Below are positions 1 through 10,689 of a stretch of 36,009 nt of DNA, in pieces. The notes under the pieces are model-generated. The model was given only the letters and a program-made list of their open reading frames with translations. It made no database searches and had not been told where the DNA came from. The stretch covers positions 153,334 through 189,342 of the forward strand of contig NMRA01000175.1 of NCBI GenBank assembly GCA_002633005.1, read 5' to 3'. The DNA is from Phoronis australis. Taxonomy: Eukaryota; Phoronida; Phoronidae. Positions within the stretch are counted from its first letter, which is position 1. Each line of letters starts with the position of its first letter. The translations under genes and the position numbers were made by a program.

Positions 1-920
1 GAGAGGGGAAGTGAGAAAGGGTGACTGATACGGACAACAGATGACAGGGAGTGACAAGCTGGTGGATGATGATCACGGAAGAACAAACCAGCCAATACTG
101 ACACCAGTGGAGGTGAGACGGGACGGATTGGGAAATGATGAGTTGGTGGTGAAGAACGGTTTTGCAGTGAGGGGAAAATGGACAAACGCATGAAGATTTT
201 GATTGCATCCGCTGGGCTTCCAGCTGCTCGCGCGTTCCACGACAGTGTCCCGACCTGATTCTAAACAAGACATTAAATATAATAAAAAGACAGATGACAA
301 ATCATTGAATATCCAGATCTTTGACTTCCCTGTGTCAGTGATGGAAGCGTATGTTTACAAGTTTTCTCTAAGTTGTAACAGAACAACGGGCACAAAAACA
401 AAGATGTCCGACTGACTGGTGGACCTTAGCAATCATGGTCCAGATTGCACGTGGACAATCAGCTGAGGTGCCATACTTGACCAACTGGAAATTATGTGGT
501 ATCTTAACTTATCTTGTGGTCTTTCAAACATAATACTCATCAATCGAACCACTTGCGAAATGGGGGGTAGACACGCAATAAAACTAGTCAAAATAAAATT
601 TTGAAGAAGGACGACTCGAAGTAAACTGACAAACAGAAAATCGCACCTTTGGCACAAATTTCGACGTTAGGGTAAGATTTATAAAATGTAAGCTGAAAAC
701 ACAGATAAAGTAAATGATTTTTATTATTAACCGTTCAGAGTCTCTATGGCGACAACCGGTTACAGAAATTCGATCTGCCCTACCCGAACTTGTTACCGCA
801 TACACATGATTGGCGTCTAAGAAGACTAATAATTCTTACTTATACCACATCAACGTGCTGATTTATCACAACACAGTTATATAGATCAATTATTATGACA
901 GCTAAATAATAGCATTTTTA
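1..920. other. Unassigned sequence, no gene recognised
   Basis: Only short open frames of fewer than 80 codons occur on either strand. None shows a domain motif, a signal peptide or a convincing splice-site pair. The first 180 bases are purine-rich. I see no clear match to the repeat families found elsewhere in the window until the A repeat begins near 921. Confidence 0.4.
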
Positions 921-1404
921 GAAAAATGAACAATAAAAGGACACCATGATGGCACGGAGAAAGAGTATGGGAGGAGATTGGGGCAGTGTGCAGAGCTACT
1001 TACTGTATGCTGCCACCAGGATACCAAACCCTAACCCCAGGTGGCAAGCTCAAAGGGGAGGTATCTTTACTCAAATGTTGGAAAAGCTGCCAGGTGTTCG
1101 CTCTCTTTTGTGTCGTGGTGATAATAGCTAGGAGTAACAAAGGCAAGGCTGATCAAAAACTGAAAGTAAATGGTGCAATAACAAGAAAAGTAACAAAATT
1201 TCTAACAGAGAATATATATAGCTTCGGTAGAAAGCGGCTAACAAAAGAAAGAAAATTGCAGATGATCTAATTGTATATACAATATGTTTATATATAAATG
1301 AAGAGGAAGAGGTGCAGGCAAGACTGATACCAGTGATGTGTTTGGTAGTTAACTAAGGGGGTGCAGGCAATACTGAAACCTGGAGAGAAGAGGGGATAAA
1401 GTGC
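921..1404 (+). repeat. Dispersed repeat family A, copy 1
   Basis: This stretch shares long near-identical blocks with 18423-18602 and 21389-21810. The core around 1005-1065 contains a run reading GATACCAAACCCTAACCCC and the following AGCTCAAAGGGG, present in all three copies. It is the longest copy and has an extra purine-rich segment near 1300-1380 compared with copy 3. Short open frames cross it but are not conserved between copies, so I treat it as non-coding mobile DNA of unknown class. Its right edge abuts repeat D directly at GATAAAGTGC. Confidence 0.7.
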
Positions 1405-1405
1405 A

Positions 1406-2033
1406 AGCATAGCTGCATGTGAACCATTAGGGAAGGAGAATGTCAATGAATCAATTTCTCAATAAGCAAACATTTTCACACCCTGTCGAACGGAGACGAA
1501 ACGAGACAGGTTTCCTAGACATTTATCGTCGATTGGTTCAATATTGTTAGACGACGCATGCAAGATTTCGAAGTAGTCTTCAGTAGCATAAAAAAGTTCA
1601 AATGATAAAATATTTCCTGACGCCACACAAAGGCCAAAAGCCAATCCTGGACGTCAAATCTCACACGAAACAAATATTTCGTGATGACCAGTGTGATAAG
1701 TTGGAAATCTGTCAGATTCTAAAATGTCTTAAAGAATGATTAGGCGTGACAAGAATAAGTGTAATATCCATCAATTTGGGGTGTTACATAATCATTCTCC
1801 ACAGTGTATGAGGATGCAGGGGTATTGTCGAACGTGGTTCACCACAATGTCCATATATGCAAATGACACACTTGATTCCTTAATACTAACATTAGAGAAG
1901 CTCAAAACAGAGATGTTTTTAGTAAGTATTGTTACTGTAACACTCCTTATTGAGTTGCCACAACTTTTTACATTTTAGACATTTTACGACCTGTGCTCAA
2001 AGAAAATACTAATTTATATTGGTCTGAAGTGTT
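1406..2033 (+). repeat. Dispersed repeat family D, copy 1
   Basis: This block matches 22930-23552 along its whole length. Shared segments include the starts (GCATAGCTGCATG), a central run CTTCAGTAGCAT, and a plus-strand frame whose two translations both read IRRDKNKCN or ISRDKNKCN, then LHNHSPQCMRMQG. The peptide agreement extends over about 30 residues. Indels and stops then break it, so it may be a fragment of a mobile-element protein, but I do not recognise the family. Confidence 0.65.
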
Positions 2034-2045
2034 TTATTATTTTGG

Positions 2046-2880
2046 GACAATTTTGTGATTAAGAATCGAGGAATTTCAGCATCAGCCATTTGGCATAATA
2101 AACAGAACAACAGTCTATTATGAAAGGGGGTATGAAAAAGGAATTATGCATTTTGTTTATGAATCAGTTTGTAATAGGTTTGATTTCTCTCCACCCTTAA
2201 CTAATTTTCATGTTCACCTGTGCGTCGGTTTTTATCAAAGATTCCAGAAATACGAAATTCACTATATGGCTTCCAAACTTCCCCAAAGTGTTAGAACGTT
2301 TGAGAACAAAGTGATATTCCCACTTAATGAACTGAAGTGGGAACCGCAGGTCAACGATACTGATGCACCCATATGGTGGAGAGGGGGGCATACCTTTCCC
2401 TTTATTGTGAATCCAGATAAGTTTCTTTCATGCATTTGTAGCCATAAATGCATTTCTCGTCAAAATTGTTGTCAAGCAATCATATTTCTTGACATTTTGT
2501 AACACAAAGGCACAAAAAACATGACCCATCCCTGTTGGGATTGTATTGCGACCATTAATGTATGGTCTGCAGTTAGTCATTGGTTACTTGCTAAAACACA
2601 ATCTTTACTTAATCTTTCGTCTACAGACGTTGTCTTTGGCAAATTACACAAAACTTGCCGGAATACAATTAATTTACTCATCTGTCTGGAAAAATATCAC
2701 ATCTACCGCCAAAGGCTCAGAAATGCTTCTCCCTCAATCGCAAATTTCAAGAAGGATGTGTTTAAGTATATTCAACATTCCAAAATATCTCTATTTCAGA
2801 GATTGCAAATATGAAATATTTAACAACCGATGGTCCTCTCTGATTCTTGTTTTCTTGAAAACACACGGGTTATAATTTTG
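2046..2880 (+). pseudogene. LINE 3' end: C-terminal zinc-binding region, copy 1
   Basis: This is the degenerate 3' part of a non-LTR retrotransposon ORF2. In one plus frame near 2440-2515 the translation reads NAFLVKIVVKQ then LTFCNTKAQKT. After a stop it continues from 2521 as THPCWDCIATINVWSAVSHWL. A CxxC-type segment followed by H-x-x-W-D-C and a W-rich tail is the usual end of L1-type LINE proteins (zf-RVT-like region). Downstream, residues such as NTINLLICLEKYHIY, FKKDVFKYI and NNRWSSL match the usual tail N-x-L-I-L-x-K-Y-x-I-Y, F-K-K, RWSS. The frame is broken by stops and shifts. The likely 3' end lies near 2970 at ATAAATGTAAAAAA. A second copy is at 31637-32480. Confidence 0.75.
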
Positions 2881-2989
2881 TTGTGAGGTCTCGAAATGGG
2901 CGCGCGTGGGTGCGGTGTCTGTGTGTGGCCTTTGTTTATTGTACATTGCTTTTGTGTTTTCAATAAATGTAAAAAATTCTGTTAATGCT

Positions 2990-3552
2990 AGTCTGTTATG
3001 TAACGTCTTTAATAAACTCTTTGACAATGGCCATTTTCCGAGCCGTGCCTATAGGGCACCATCATTCCGTCGTTATAAGAAGGAAATGCAGGCAGGGCAA
3101 AGAACTATAAAAGAACAATTTCGTTGTATAATTTGTAAAATAATGTCAGAACTGTAAACAAAAATAACAAATGATAGACGAAAAAATTGTGAAAAGAGAT
3201 CAACAATCAATCAGAAGCTTAACTGGTTTCAGCCAATAATATTCTTGTTTTCAATACATTTGTGTGGTCACCTCTAACGAAAATGTAAGAAGAATTTATG
3301 TCTGCATGTTGATTTTAGCAAAACCTTCGACTGCATGAATAGAAATCATTTTCAACAAAACTGACCGCAGGAAATGTGAGTTTAAGTTGTTAAACATGCT
3401 GGGGAATATCGATAAGTGCGTGCCAAGACCATCAATCAAAATGGTCTTAAAATGTTTTTCGTGTAAAGTTGAAAACTGGGGGGACAAGGCTTTAAATGAT
3501 CACCTTGTATAATTTTTGATCAGTGGCTCAGAAGATTTCCTGAAACAGTAAC
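2990..3552 (+). pseudogene. LINE reverse-transcriptase fragment, copy 1
   Basis: This fragment of a second LINE lies directly after the LINE 3' end. A frame near 3085-3135 reads GNAGRAKNYKRTISLYNL, which fits the N-Y-R-G-I-x-L block at the start of the RT domain. At 3300-3345 the frame reads LHVDFSKTFDCMNRN, RT motif A with its catalytic aspartate. Several frameshifts separate these blocks. No motif C (YADD) is seen, so the copy is truncated. The same RT fragment follows the same LINE 3' end at 32620-33206. Confidence 0.75.
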
Positions 3553-4020
3553 CAAGTGGTGTTTACGCGTTAAACGTCCAACATGACATACTTAGGAATC
3601 GTTCTTTATTTCTTCTTGGTCGCGCTAAAATGTCGCACCATCTAAATTAAGGTTATCTCCAACCAAAAAAATGGTCATTTTACAATATTTCACATGTGTC
3701 TAGTAAAATACCTTATCTTCATTCTCGGGGAACTCCGAATACAAAGTATATACGGCGTAGCGAGAAAAAAAAGCACCTTGGAACCGCACAACCGCCTGGA
3801 TACTTGTTTACTACTTATCCGAGGTCAAAGGTTAAAGGGCTTTCAATCAGATCCAATTTCCCGCCAGGTACAGAAAAGCTTCGTATACCCTCAGTCCTTT
3901 CATTCTCAAAATCGAAATAACATTGAGTAAACGAAGTGTACTTATGGTAGAATGGTGCCGGGGAAAACAAAACAAAACGTAATTTTCATCCTAAGGGAGT
4001 TGTGCGTCTACATGCACATA

Positions 4021-4054
4021 CGACCGTTGGCGTTGAGAACGAATGCAACGGTCG
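4021..4054. repeat. Short perfect hairpin
   Basis: CGACCGTTG at 4021-4029 is followed by its exact reverse complement CAACGGTCG at 4046-4054, with a 16-nt loop. It is not adjacent to a recognised gene. It could be the centre of a decayed inverted-repeat element or chance. Confidence 0.5.
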
Positions 4055-6009
4055 CCTCACGCCTCAGTGGTCATGAACACAGCAAATTGTGAAAAGAGAT
4101 AAAACCTCACCCTTATTCCTTCATTCAATTAATGAATTGACATTTCAATGTTTCGATTTCATGCTAACGACAATGCTTTAACCACCGATTCGATTTTTGT
4201 TATCCATTTCTTACTTGGTTTCGTATCAGTCTCCCAACACGTGACGTGTACAGGCTAGGTGTATAACAATGAACTGTGACTTGTTTAAATAAAAGTAGGT
4301 CAAAGGTCGCAAACAACGGTAAGAGTTAGCTGGGAAAAAACCACGTTTTAATGATAATTAAGTTAATTACGCACTGCAAAATCAGTTGACATTGCGAGTG
4401 AATGTTGAAATAGCTAACATATTTAAGGTTTGTATAGGTTATGTGTACCGAAAACAAGTTTTCACCGAATAATTAACAGAAGCCTTTGAGATTTTCACTT
4501 GTCCCAGTTAAATCAGCTTTTTCTCGGCTTTAGCAAATCGACTTTATTTGAACTTAGGAACACGAGTTTTCGAAAACGGCTCGCTGGATTTCGCTGAAAC
4601 TTTCCAAATTTCAAGATCCGAAACGAAATGCAATATCCAGTTAGCTACGCAATAAGAACGGGTTTCACCAGATCACTGCTTTGATTCGTTAATTAGAGAT
4701 GAACGAATTCACAAAACTTATTTGAGTGAGGTATCACTACAACTCGAGTGTGTTGCAACCAAATATATAAGTTGAACTAACGGAAAGAGTGAGTTGAGTT
4801 TTGCGCATGTCAGTTGTGTAATAAAGATAATAGGCCTATCGTCCAAAAGACACCACTTTATCATTGCGTGCGTTAAATTATTGATACCAGCTTTAAATAT
4901 CCGAGTAGGGTAAGGTATTGACAGCGTAAACTGAAGTCAATAAGTACATTGAAATATCTTATAGAGTCAGGCGTTTTAACACCTCATAAAAATAATGTGC
5001 AACTGAAAATATAATTTCAATTTTCTTAGTTCACTGAATACATTGCAATTGAGAAGAAGATGGTATTTGTCCTCTATACAATTGAGTCAGAGATACAGCA
5101 TTAACGCAGACGAGCCTTCTCTTTCAGGTTAAAGTTCGCAGACATAGCGTGCTTCGTGAGTACAAGATTTTTTTTCAGTGGTTTGGTTACCAGAATTGAA
5201 AGCGAAGCAGTCCGTGGAATCTGAAACAGACAACGCGACACGGAAGAAGTCTGTGAAAAAGTGTCGTTCAATACAGAGTTAGGATATCGAACTTCTGCAA
5301 GGAATGAAGTGCAAACTAATCTGCAAACCAACGCTTAAACTGCTTAGGAGATGAATATTTGCTAAGTGTAAACTAGTTTCTACTCGCTTCCCAAGACATA
5401 CATAAATCGAAGTTAGAATAGCCATGAATGATTCGAAACGAAACTGTGGGAGTGCACAGCCACAACCGAAATTTTAGCATGAGCAGTAAAAAGATCAATG
5501 TTGATGATATTGGCAATAATAAGTGTTGTGTCTCACAATACTACAGCCGAAAAATACTGCACTTGCTTTAATTATCAAAGTTATTTATCATCTTTTATTG
5601 AGAAAAAATTAATACAAAAGTAATCTGACAAAATTTCGTTTCTATGACGGCTCATTCTGTTAACACCTAAAAGACCGGTACTAACTATTAAGGTGGCGAA
5701 ATTTTAATTACGTAATAGGTTAGCCACTGCAATAACTTTCTTGTTAATTTCTCTTCATTCTCGGCCGTGAGGGGGAGGGGGCTGCTATGACTAAGAATTG
5801 GGCTTCCACCCAGCCAAAAATTCCTGGTCATTTCGTCTAAATACTTTTGGCATGCACTGCGGCTCGTTGTTGAGGAAACAGGAACTGAGCGGACAAAAAT
5901 CGTGAAAACCTATAGTACTCTGCAGAATACCACTGATCGGCTGTAGGTTGGCTGTGTTTGAACAGTTGTCTGAATAACGCCGCGTTTCATCGTTAAATAT
6001 GTTGCGTAA

Positions 6010-6052
6010 TACCAGGAAGAGATAACCAGGTTTTGTTTATCTCTTCCTGGTA
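6010..6052. repeat. Perfect 16-bp stem hairpin
   Basis: TACCAGGAAGAGATAA at 6010-6025 pairs perfectly with TTATCTCTTCCTGGTA at 6037-6052, leaving an 11-nt loop. It lies about 420 bases beyond the stop codon of the minus-strand CTLD/TLDc gene. It could be a foldback remnant or an RNA hairpin in a long 3' UTR. It is too short to call a microRNA precursor. Confidence 0.75.
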
Positions 6053-6467
6053 ATACCGTAACTAGAGAGCACAACAGCATTATACCGACAACAAAAACGA
6101 CGCTAATGTTGAAAATCACAAATTAGCCTCCATTATATTCAATGACAGAAATAGTTTAATATACTAAGTTGCATTTTAGCCTAAAAAACCGAACTATTAC
6201 CGCTCGGTATAGTCCTAACCAAGCAAAGAAACTGAAGACGTTGACAAGATTGGTAAGAAAGGATACGTTAACTGTTCTCGTCACCTCGGCTGTGGTGCTT
6301 TTGATCGCGCGTCTTCCAGCTCGTATTACTATGTACTTCTATTGTATTTTTTAAATTGATTCTTAGCCACAACATAGAAATGAACGGTTGTCACGTTGTT
6401 GGGATTTGCTTTCCGAGTCTGAGAACGTAGTTAGGTAGTGTCATGTGAAGGGCTCTCTTCGTTTCTA

Positions 6468-7959
6468 TTATGCGGGAAATAACTCAGATAGACCATAGGC
6501 CAAAGTCTTACCAACAACGCTCCAGACTTCAACGTCGTTCCATTGAATCGAAACTCCACAGTTGATAGCAGTATTGTACGAGGAATGTTTGCATGAGCCG
6601 GTCCTTCCATCAGAAAAGAGGGACAAGTCGGGACCCTTTCCAAAGGATGGACCAGATCCCACGTGATCGTACATCGCATATAATGCATTCTCGACGTTGT
6701 ACCTGACCGAACTGCATCCTTGCACACACAGTTTAAACAGGAATGCGTTGGTATCTCGTAGGTAACTGCCACTACTTCCCCAGGAGGCCGAGGCATAACC
6801 ACCGTAGACGGTTCCAGTCACCATCTCTTTCCCAAAAGAAATGGTTGGGCCCTTGTTGTCGCATTTCTCGTGAAAATATGCACCAAACATACCGTCACGG
6901 TTTCCCTTGAACAGGAGCTTGAATGCTTTTCCCGGGAACCATTTTATCAACTGCTCTACCTGATCTGTAGTCAGCAGACTTGAATTCAGAACACTCCTCG
7001 CATCTAAAATTCAAACGTATCATACAGTGAAGCTCAACAGTCCAATTGTCTACGCTGGAATTAAAACCAAACTACAGAAAAGCCAGTACAAGTAATGCTT
7101 TATTACAGGAACAGTGACAAGGTATAAAGAGAAATCTGGGTGTAATTTATTCACTAACAACGTGAACTTAACTGAAAATGACTCTATCTGGTAACGATGA
7201 ACAGTTACATGCTCTGATTCGAAGCCTATAATTAAGATATTTAAATCACACGTAATGACACCATCAAATAACAACAACTAACGGTGAACGGTAAGATATT
7301 TTATGCAACACGTAATCTTTTTAGTAACAAATTAATAGATAAATGAAAAATCACAAATGTTATAAAACATTTGATAGTCATGCATCTTATAGACTCAATA
7401 ATTCAGTTGTTTAAAAATGCTGATGTTTATTTTGCAATAGGCCTGACTTACCAGTAGTCCATATGGTGACGTCATTTTTCAGCGATTCTTGACTCATCAA
7501 AGATTTGAAGCGAAGGGAGTCCAAAGCTACGTGAGAATTTTCTTCCTGGCATTTTCTTTTCGCGCTTTCCCAATTCACTGATACGTTGCTCAGTTTGAAG
7601 CATGAATGTTCTATGTAACGAAATTCGCTTGGACAATACAGTTTACTCAGAATGAGTTCAAGGGAAGACAATGTCTTTTCATTTTGATATCTCCCGTTCT
7701 GAATTAACTTAGAAACATTTAGTGATATGACATCACGTATGTCTTTCAATTCAGTTTGCATGGTGTTAAGAATTGTCGCTTTAAACTCCCGGTTGTTTCG
7801 CTCTTCCTCTTTCAGTAAGGTGATGATTGACTCTTCGAGAACAGATCTCTTCACGGCAGCCGAAGCCACCTGGAGAGACGCTATTTGATTATTCAGCACA
7901 ACGGCAACTAAGAGAATATAAGCGCTGAACATTTTTCCTAAGGAATCCAAAATGTTCAT
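6468..7959 (-). CDS. Secreted half-C-type-lectin/TLDc fusion protein (two exons)
   Basis: The coding sequence joins exon 1 (7959-7452) to exon 2 (7003-6468) across a 448-base GT-AG intron. The donor reads G/GTAAGT and the acceptor TTTTAG; both are phase 1, so the joined frame stays open and gives 347 residues. I chose the ATG at 7959 because MNILDSLGKMFSAYILLVAVVL gives a signal peptide; an upstream in-frame ATG at 8094 would bury it. Residues about 30-105 are helical and charged. Residues 109-169 are the first half of a CTLD: CPSEF, HSCF, W-x-x-AKRKC (Cys 109, 120, 137). From about 171 comes a TLDc domain: LTTDQVEQL, FKLLFKGNRDG, FHEKCDNKGPT, VYGGYASASWGSSG, NAFLF, YDHVGSGPSFG. The second half of the CTLD (WIGL/WND region) is absent. 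TLDc proteins are linked to oxidative-stress and vesicle/V-ATPase biology, but secreted lectin fusions are not explained by that, so the role is unknown. Splicing is inferred, not observed. Confidence 0.8.
7004..7451 (-). other. Intron of the CTLD/TLDc gene
   Basis: On the minus strand the intron begins GTAAGT at 7451 and ends TTTTAG at 7004. It is AT-rich. The only open frame within it lacks the cysteines and the WIGL or WND motifs of a CTLD second half, so I see no missed lectin exon. An unannotated exon with weak sequence cannot be fully excluded. Confidence 0.7.
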
Positions 7960-8387
7960 AGACACAAAATAAGCCTTTCCGCGAGACCCGACGAACAACA
8001 GCACAGTTACTAGTTTGTAACGCCGCCTTTTAAAGACTCGGGTTTCGCTAAAGAATAGTTCCCACTTGTCAATCAAACTAATTATTCCGGCCAATCACAG
8101 CCCAGAACATCGTACACATCAGGATAGGGCGTCACCATTCTCTCTCAAACACTGTTTGCGATCGAAAGAACCAAGAGGGTTTAAGGATGGGCTCGTTGAT
8201 TCGCGCCTACAGTCCGAGGTACAACATCTTGGACTCCATGATGCATCCGAGATTAACATGCATCCACACTAGGACACCGGGACTCTGTGGCACTCTGTCT
8301 ACAGCGACTAATAAAACCCTCCATCAATTTCGAAAAGTGACAAGTCAGATGAATCAGATTCGGTAGTGGTTGCTTCTTGGGTCCTAG

Positions 8388-9440
8388 TAGACCGGCAGTC
8401 CAGAGCACTTAGCATAGATGAACGAGGTACCAACATCTGACCACGGGAGCATTTAGAGTCCACCTCAGTATGTTCAAAAATGGACGTCTGCCGTAGTCTG
8501 CACTCTGGGTGTGACCCCTGGGGGTCTTACAAAGGGCCCAAAAATGAGCTAGACTAGATATTCGAGGTACCGGCCAAAACTGATTTAAAATGAACGATAG
8601 TACCGCACTGAACACCGAATGACCCATGACAGAAAAATTGCACTCTGGAATGGGTCCGGCAGAACCCCCCAAAAATCTCAACCACGGTATGCCAGAGTTA
8701 GACTAGACTTTCGAGATACCAGCCAAAACTGATTTCAAACGAACAACAGTGTCGCACTGAACACCAAATGACCCATGACAGACAAATTGCCCACTGGAAT
8801 GGGTCCGGCAAAAACCAAAAAAGGACCCCCCAAAATGAGCTGGCACATACATTCGAAGTACCACACAAAACAATTCCATGAGATTCAATACATGTCACAG
8901 GTCACTAAATGCCCTATGACAGACAAATTACACTCTAGATTGTGCCAGGCAGAAACACCCCAAAATCCCCCACCAGGTATGCCATAAAAATTTGAGCCAG
9001 ACTAGATTGTCGAGGTACCGGCCAAAACTTATTTAAAACGAACAATAGTACCGCACTGAACACCAAATGACCCATGACAGACAAATTGCACTCTGGCATG
9101 GGTCCTGCAGAAACCAAAAAACGACCCCTCTAAAAAATGAGCTAGCACATACATTCGAGGTACCACACAAAACCAAATCCATGAAATTCAATACATGTCA
9201 CAGGTTACTAAATTCCCTATGACAGACAAAATTCGCTCTGGATTGTGGCTAGCAGAAACCCTAAAAATCTGAGCCACGTATGCCATTTTTTGAGACAGTT
9301 AGATTTTCAAGGTATCGAATTAAACTGATTTAAAAACAACAACCGTGCTGCACTGAAAAACCAATGACCAATGAAAGACAAATTTTACTCTGGACATAGT
9401 CGACCAGAAACCCAGAAAGGACCTTAAAAATGGAGCTACA
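8388..9440 (+). repeat. Left terminal inverted repeat with subterminal units
   Basis: The first 300 bases pair with 13945-14245 in inverse orientation with few mismatches. After that come units of about 150 bases, each carrying CATGACAGACAAATT or CTATGACAGACAAA, then CTCTGGA, then a CCGGCAGAAAC-like block. I count six such units, near 8626, 8771, 8916, 9072, 9216 and 9370. The last two diverge (CTAGCAG, CGACCAG). The CCGGCAG core repeats the outermost terminal motif, as expected for arrays of transposase-binding sites. Confidence 0.85.
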
Positions 9441-9620
9441 ATTGTCCATGTAGTTTTCCCATGCTAGTTCAAGTACTCGGTTGGGAAACCCAAACAACTG
9501 GATAATAAGACGTTAAAAAGCGCACCAGGGAAATTGAAGTATTGATATTCTCAATTGGTGACAAAAGTGGTGTATTTAAGTCAACTGCAAAAAGCGGGAC
9601 CGCAGGAAACAAAAACTAAT

Positions 9621-9628
9621 TATATAAA
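9621..9628 (+). promoter_or_regulatory. TATA-like box, duplicated copy
   Basis: TATATAAA lies 36 bases before the ATG of the duplicated putative first exon. It is the same sequence as 10403-10410, displaced by 782 bases. It is probably redundant because of the duplication. Confidence 0.35.
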
Positions 9629-10402
9629 GCTTTCGTTCACTGAAGCCTGTATTTACTCTTAAGATGCTATCACAACAAGCGAAAAGCAGACGGGTGTCAA
9701 GATATAAGACAATTAACTCACATCGTGGTAAGTTTTTGAAGAAACTTTTAAATGATTTCGAAATTCGGTGTAGTGTATATAGTGTTTGCAATGTTTTAGT
9801 TTCGCGGAGTCATTTGTCGANACAATAGTACCGCACTGAATACCAAATGACCCATGACAGACAAATTGCACTCTGGAATGGGTCCGGCAGAAACCAAAAA
9901 AAACCCTCTAAAAATGAGCTAGCACATACTGTACATTCGAGGTACCACACAAAACCAAATCCATGAAATTCAATACATGTCACAGGTTACTAAATTCCCT
10001 ATGACAGACAAAATTCGCTCTGGATTGTGGCTAGCAGAAACCCTAAAAATCTCAGCCACGTATGTCATTTTTTGAGACAGTTAGATTTTCAAGGTATCGA
10101 ATTAAATTGATTTAAAAACAACAACCGTGCTGCACTGAACACCCAATGACCAATGAAAGACAAATTTTACTCTGGACATAGTCGACCAGAAACCCAGAAA
10201 GGACCTTAAAAATGGAGCTACAATTGTCCATGTAGTTTTCCCATGCTAGTTCAAGTACTCGGTTGGGAAACCCAAACAACTGGATAATAAGACGTTAAAA
10301 AGCGCACCAGGGAAATTGAAGTATTGATATTCTCAATTGGTGACAAAAGTGGTGTATTTAAGTCAACTGCAAAAAGCGGGACCGCAGGAAACAAAAACTA
10401 AT

Positions 10403-10410
10403 TATATAAA
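10403..10410 (+). promoter_or_regulatory. TATA-like box of the transposon gene
   Basis: TATATAAA is positioned 36 bases upstream of an ATG that opens a short basic exon with a consensus splice donor. Spacing would put transcription start about 10 bases before the ATG. It is supported only by position and consensus. Confidence 0.45.
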
Positions 10411-10445
10411 GCTTTCGTTCACTGAAGCCTGTATTTACTCTTAAG

Positions 10446-10509
10446 ATGCTATCACAACAAGCGAAAAGCAGACGGGTGTCAAGATATAAGACAATTAACT
10501 CACATCGTG
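10446..10509 (+). CDS. Putative first exon of the transposon gene
   Basis: An ATG at 10446 opens 21 codons plus one base (MLSQQAKSRRVSRYKTINSHR), followed by a consensus donor GTAAGT at 10510. The peptide is basic. The next recognisable exon at 11244 does not join in frame directly, so another exon must lie between, or this exon belongs to a different transcript. A copy occurs at 9664-9727 within the duplicated block. Function of the peptide is unknown. Confidence 0.4.
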
Positions 10510-10689
10510 GTAAGTTTTTGAAGAAACTTTTAAATGATTTCGAAATTCGGTGTAGTGTATATAGTGTTTGCAATGTTTTAGTTTCGCGGAGTCATTTGTC
10601 GATGGTCGATATAACGTCCTCCGTGACAAAATACAAATCACCCCTAATTTGGTGTGCAGAAACGTACTTGAGTCCCAATGCTATTTAAA

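Larger units (their letters stand above)
3553..6467. other. Intergenic stretch, no gene recognised
   Basis: Long AT-rich sequence with only short, motif-free open frames. I found no splice-site-bounded exon with recognisable content. Two perfect hairpins (4021-4054 and 6010-6052) are listed separately. Some downstream part may hold the 3' UTR of the minus-strand CTLD/TLDc gene that ends at 6468. A TGTATT (minus-strand AATACA) near 6340 is only a weak polyadenylation candidate. Confidence 0.4.
9042..10602 (+). repeat. Tandem about 780-bp duplication with an N at the junction
   Basis: 9042-9820 and 9822-10602 are nearly identical; they differ by a few substitutions and small indels near 9095-9160 versus 9875-9950. 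The duplicated segment holds two or three subterminal units, the TATA-like box and the putative first exon. The single N at 9821 sits exactly between the copies. That pattern suggests two contig ends or two haplotypes placed side by side rather than a true tandem duplication. Confidence 0.9.

Noticed and set aside
6431-6802. Minus-strand 123-codon frame beside the TLDc exon
   Set aside because: A shadow frame overlapping the TLDc coding exon with no motif.
7411-8094. Taking the CTLD frame as a complete 227-residue protein
   Set aside because: The last 13 codons are intronic after GTAAGT, and the upstream ATG at 8094 would place the hydrophobic signal segment internally.
8409-8898. Minus-strand frames in the left TIR, similar to plus frames at 13535-14168
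   Set aside because: They mirror each other because the arms are inverted repeats; frames shift between units and no domain is seen.
9576-9791. Minus-strand 71-codon frame repeated identically at 10358-10573
   Set aside because: The identity comes from the 780-bp duplication, not from selection; the plus strand holds a better exon candidate with TATA and GTAAGT.
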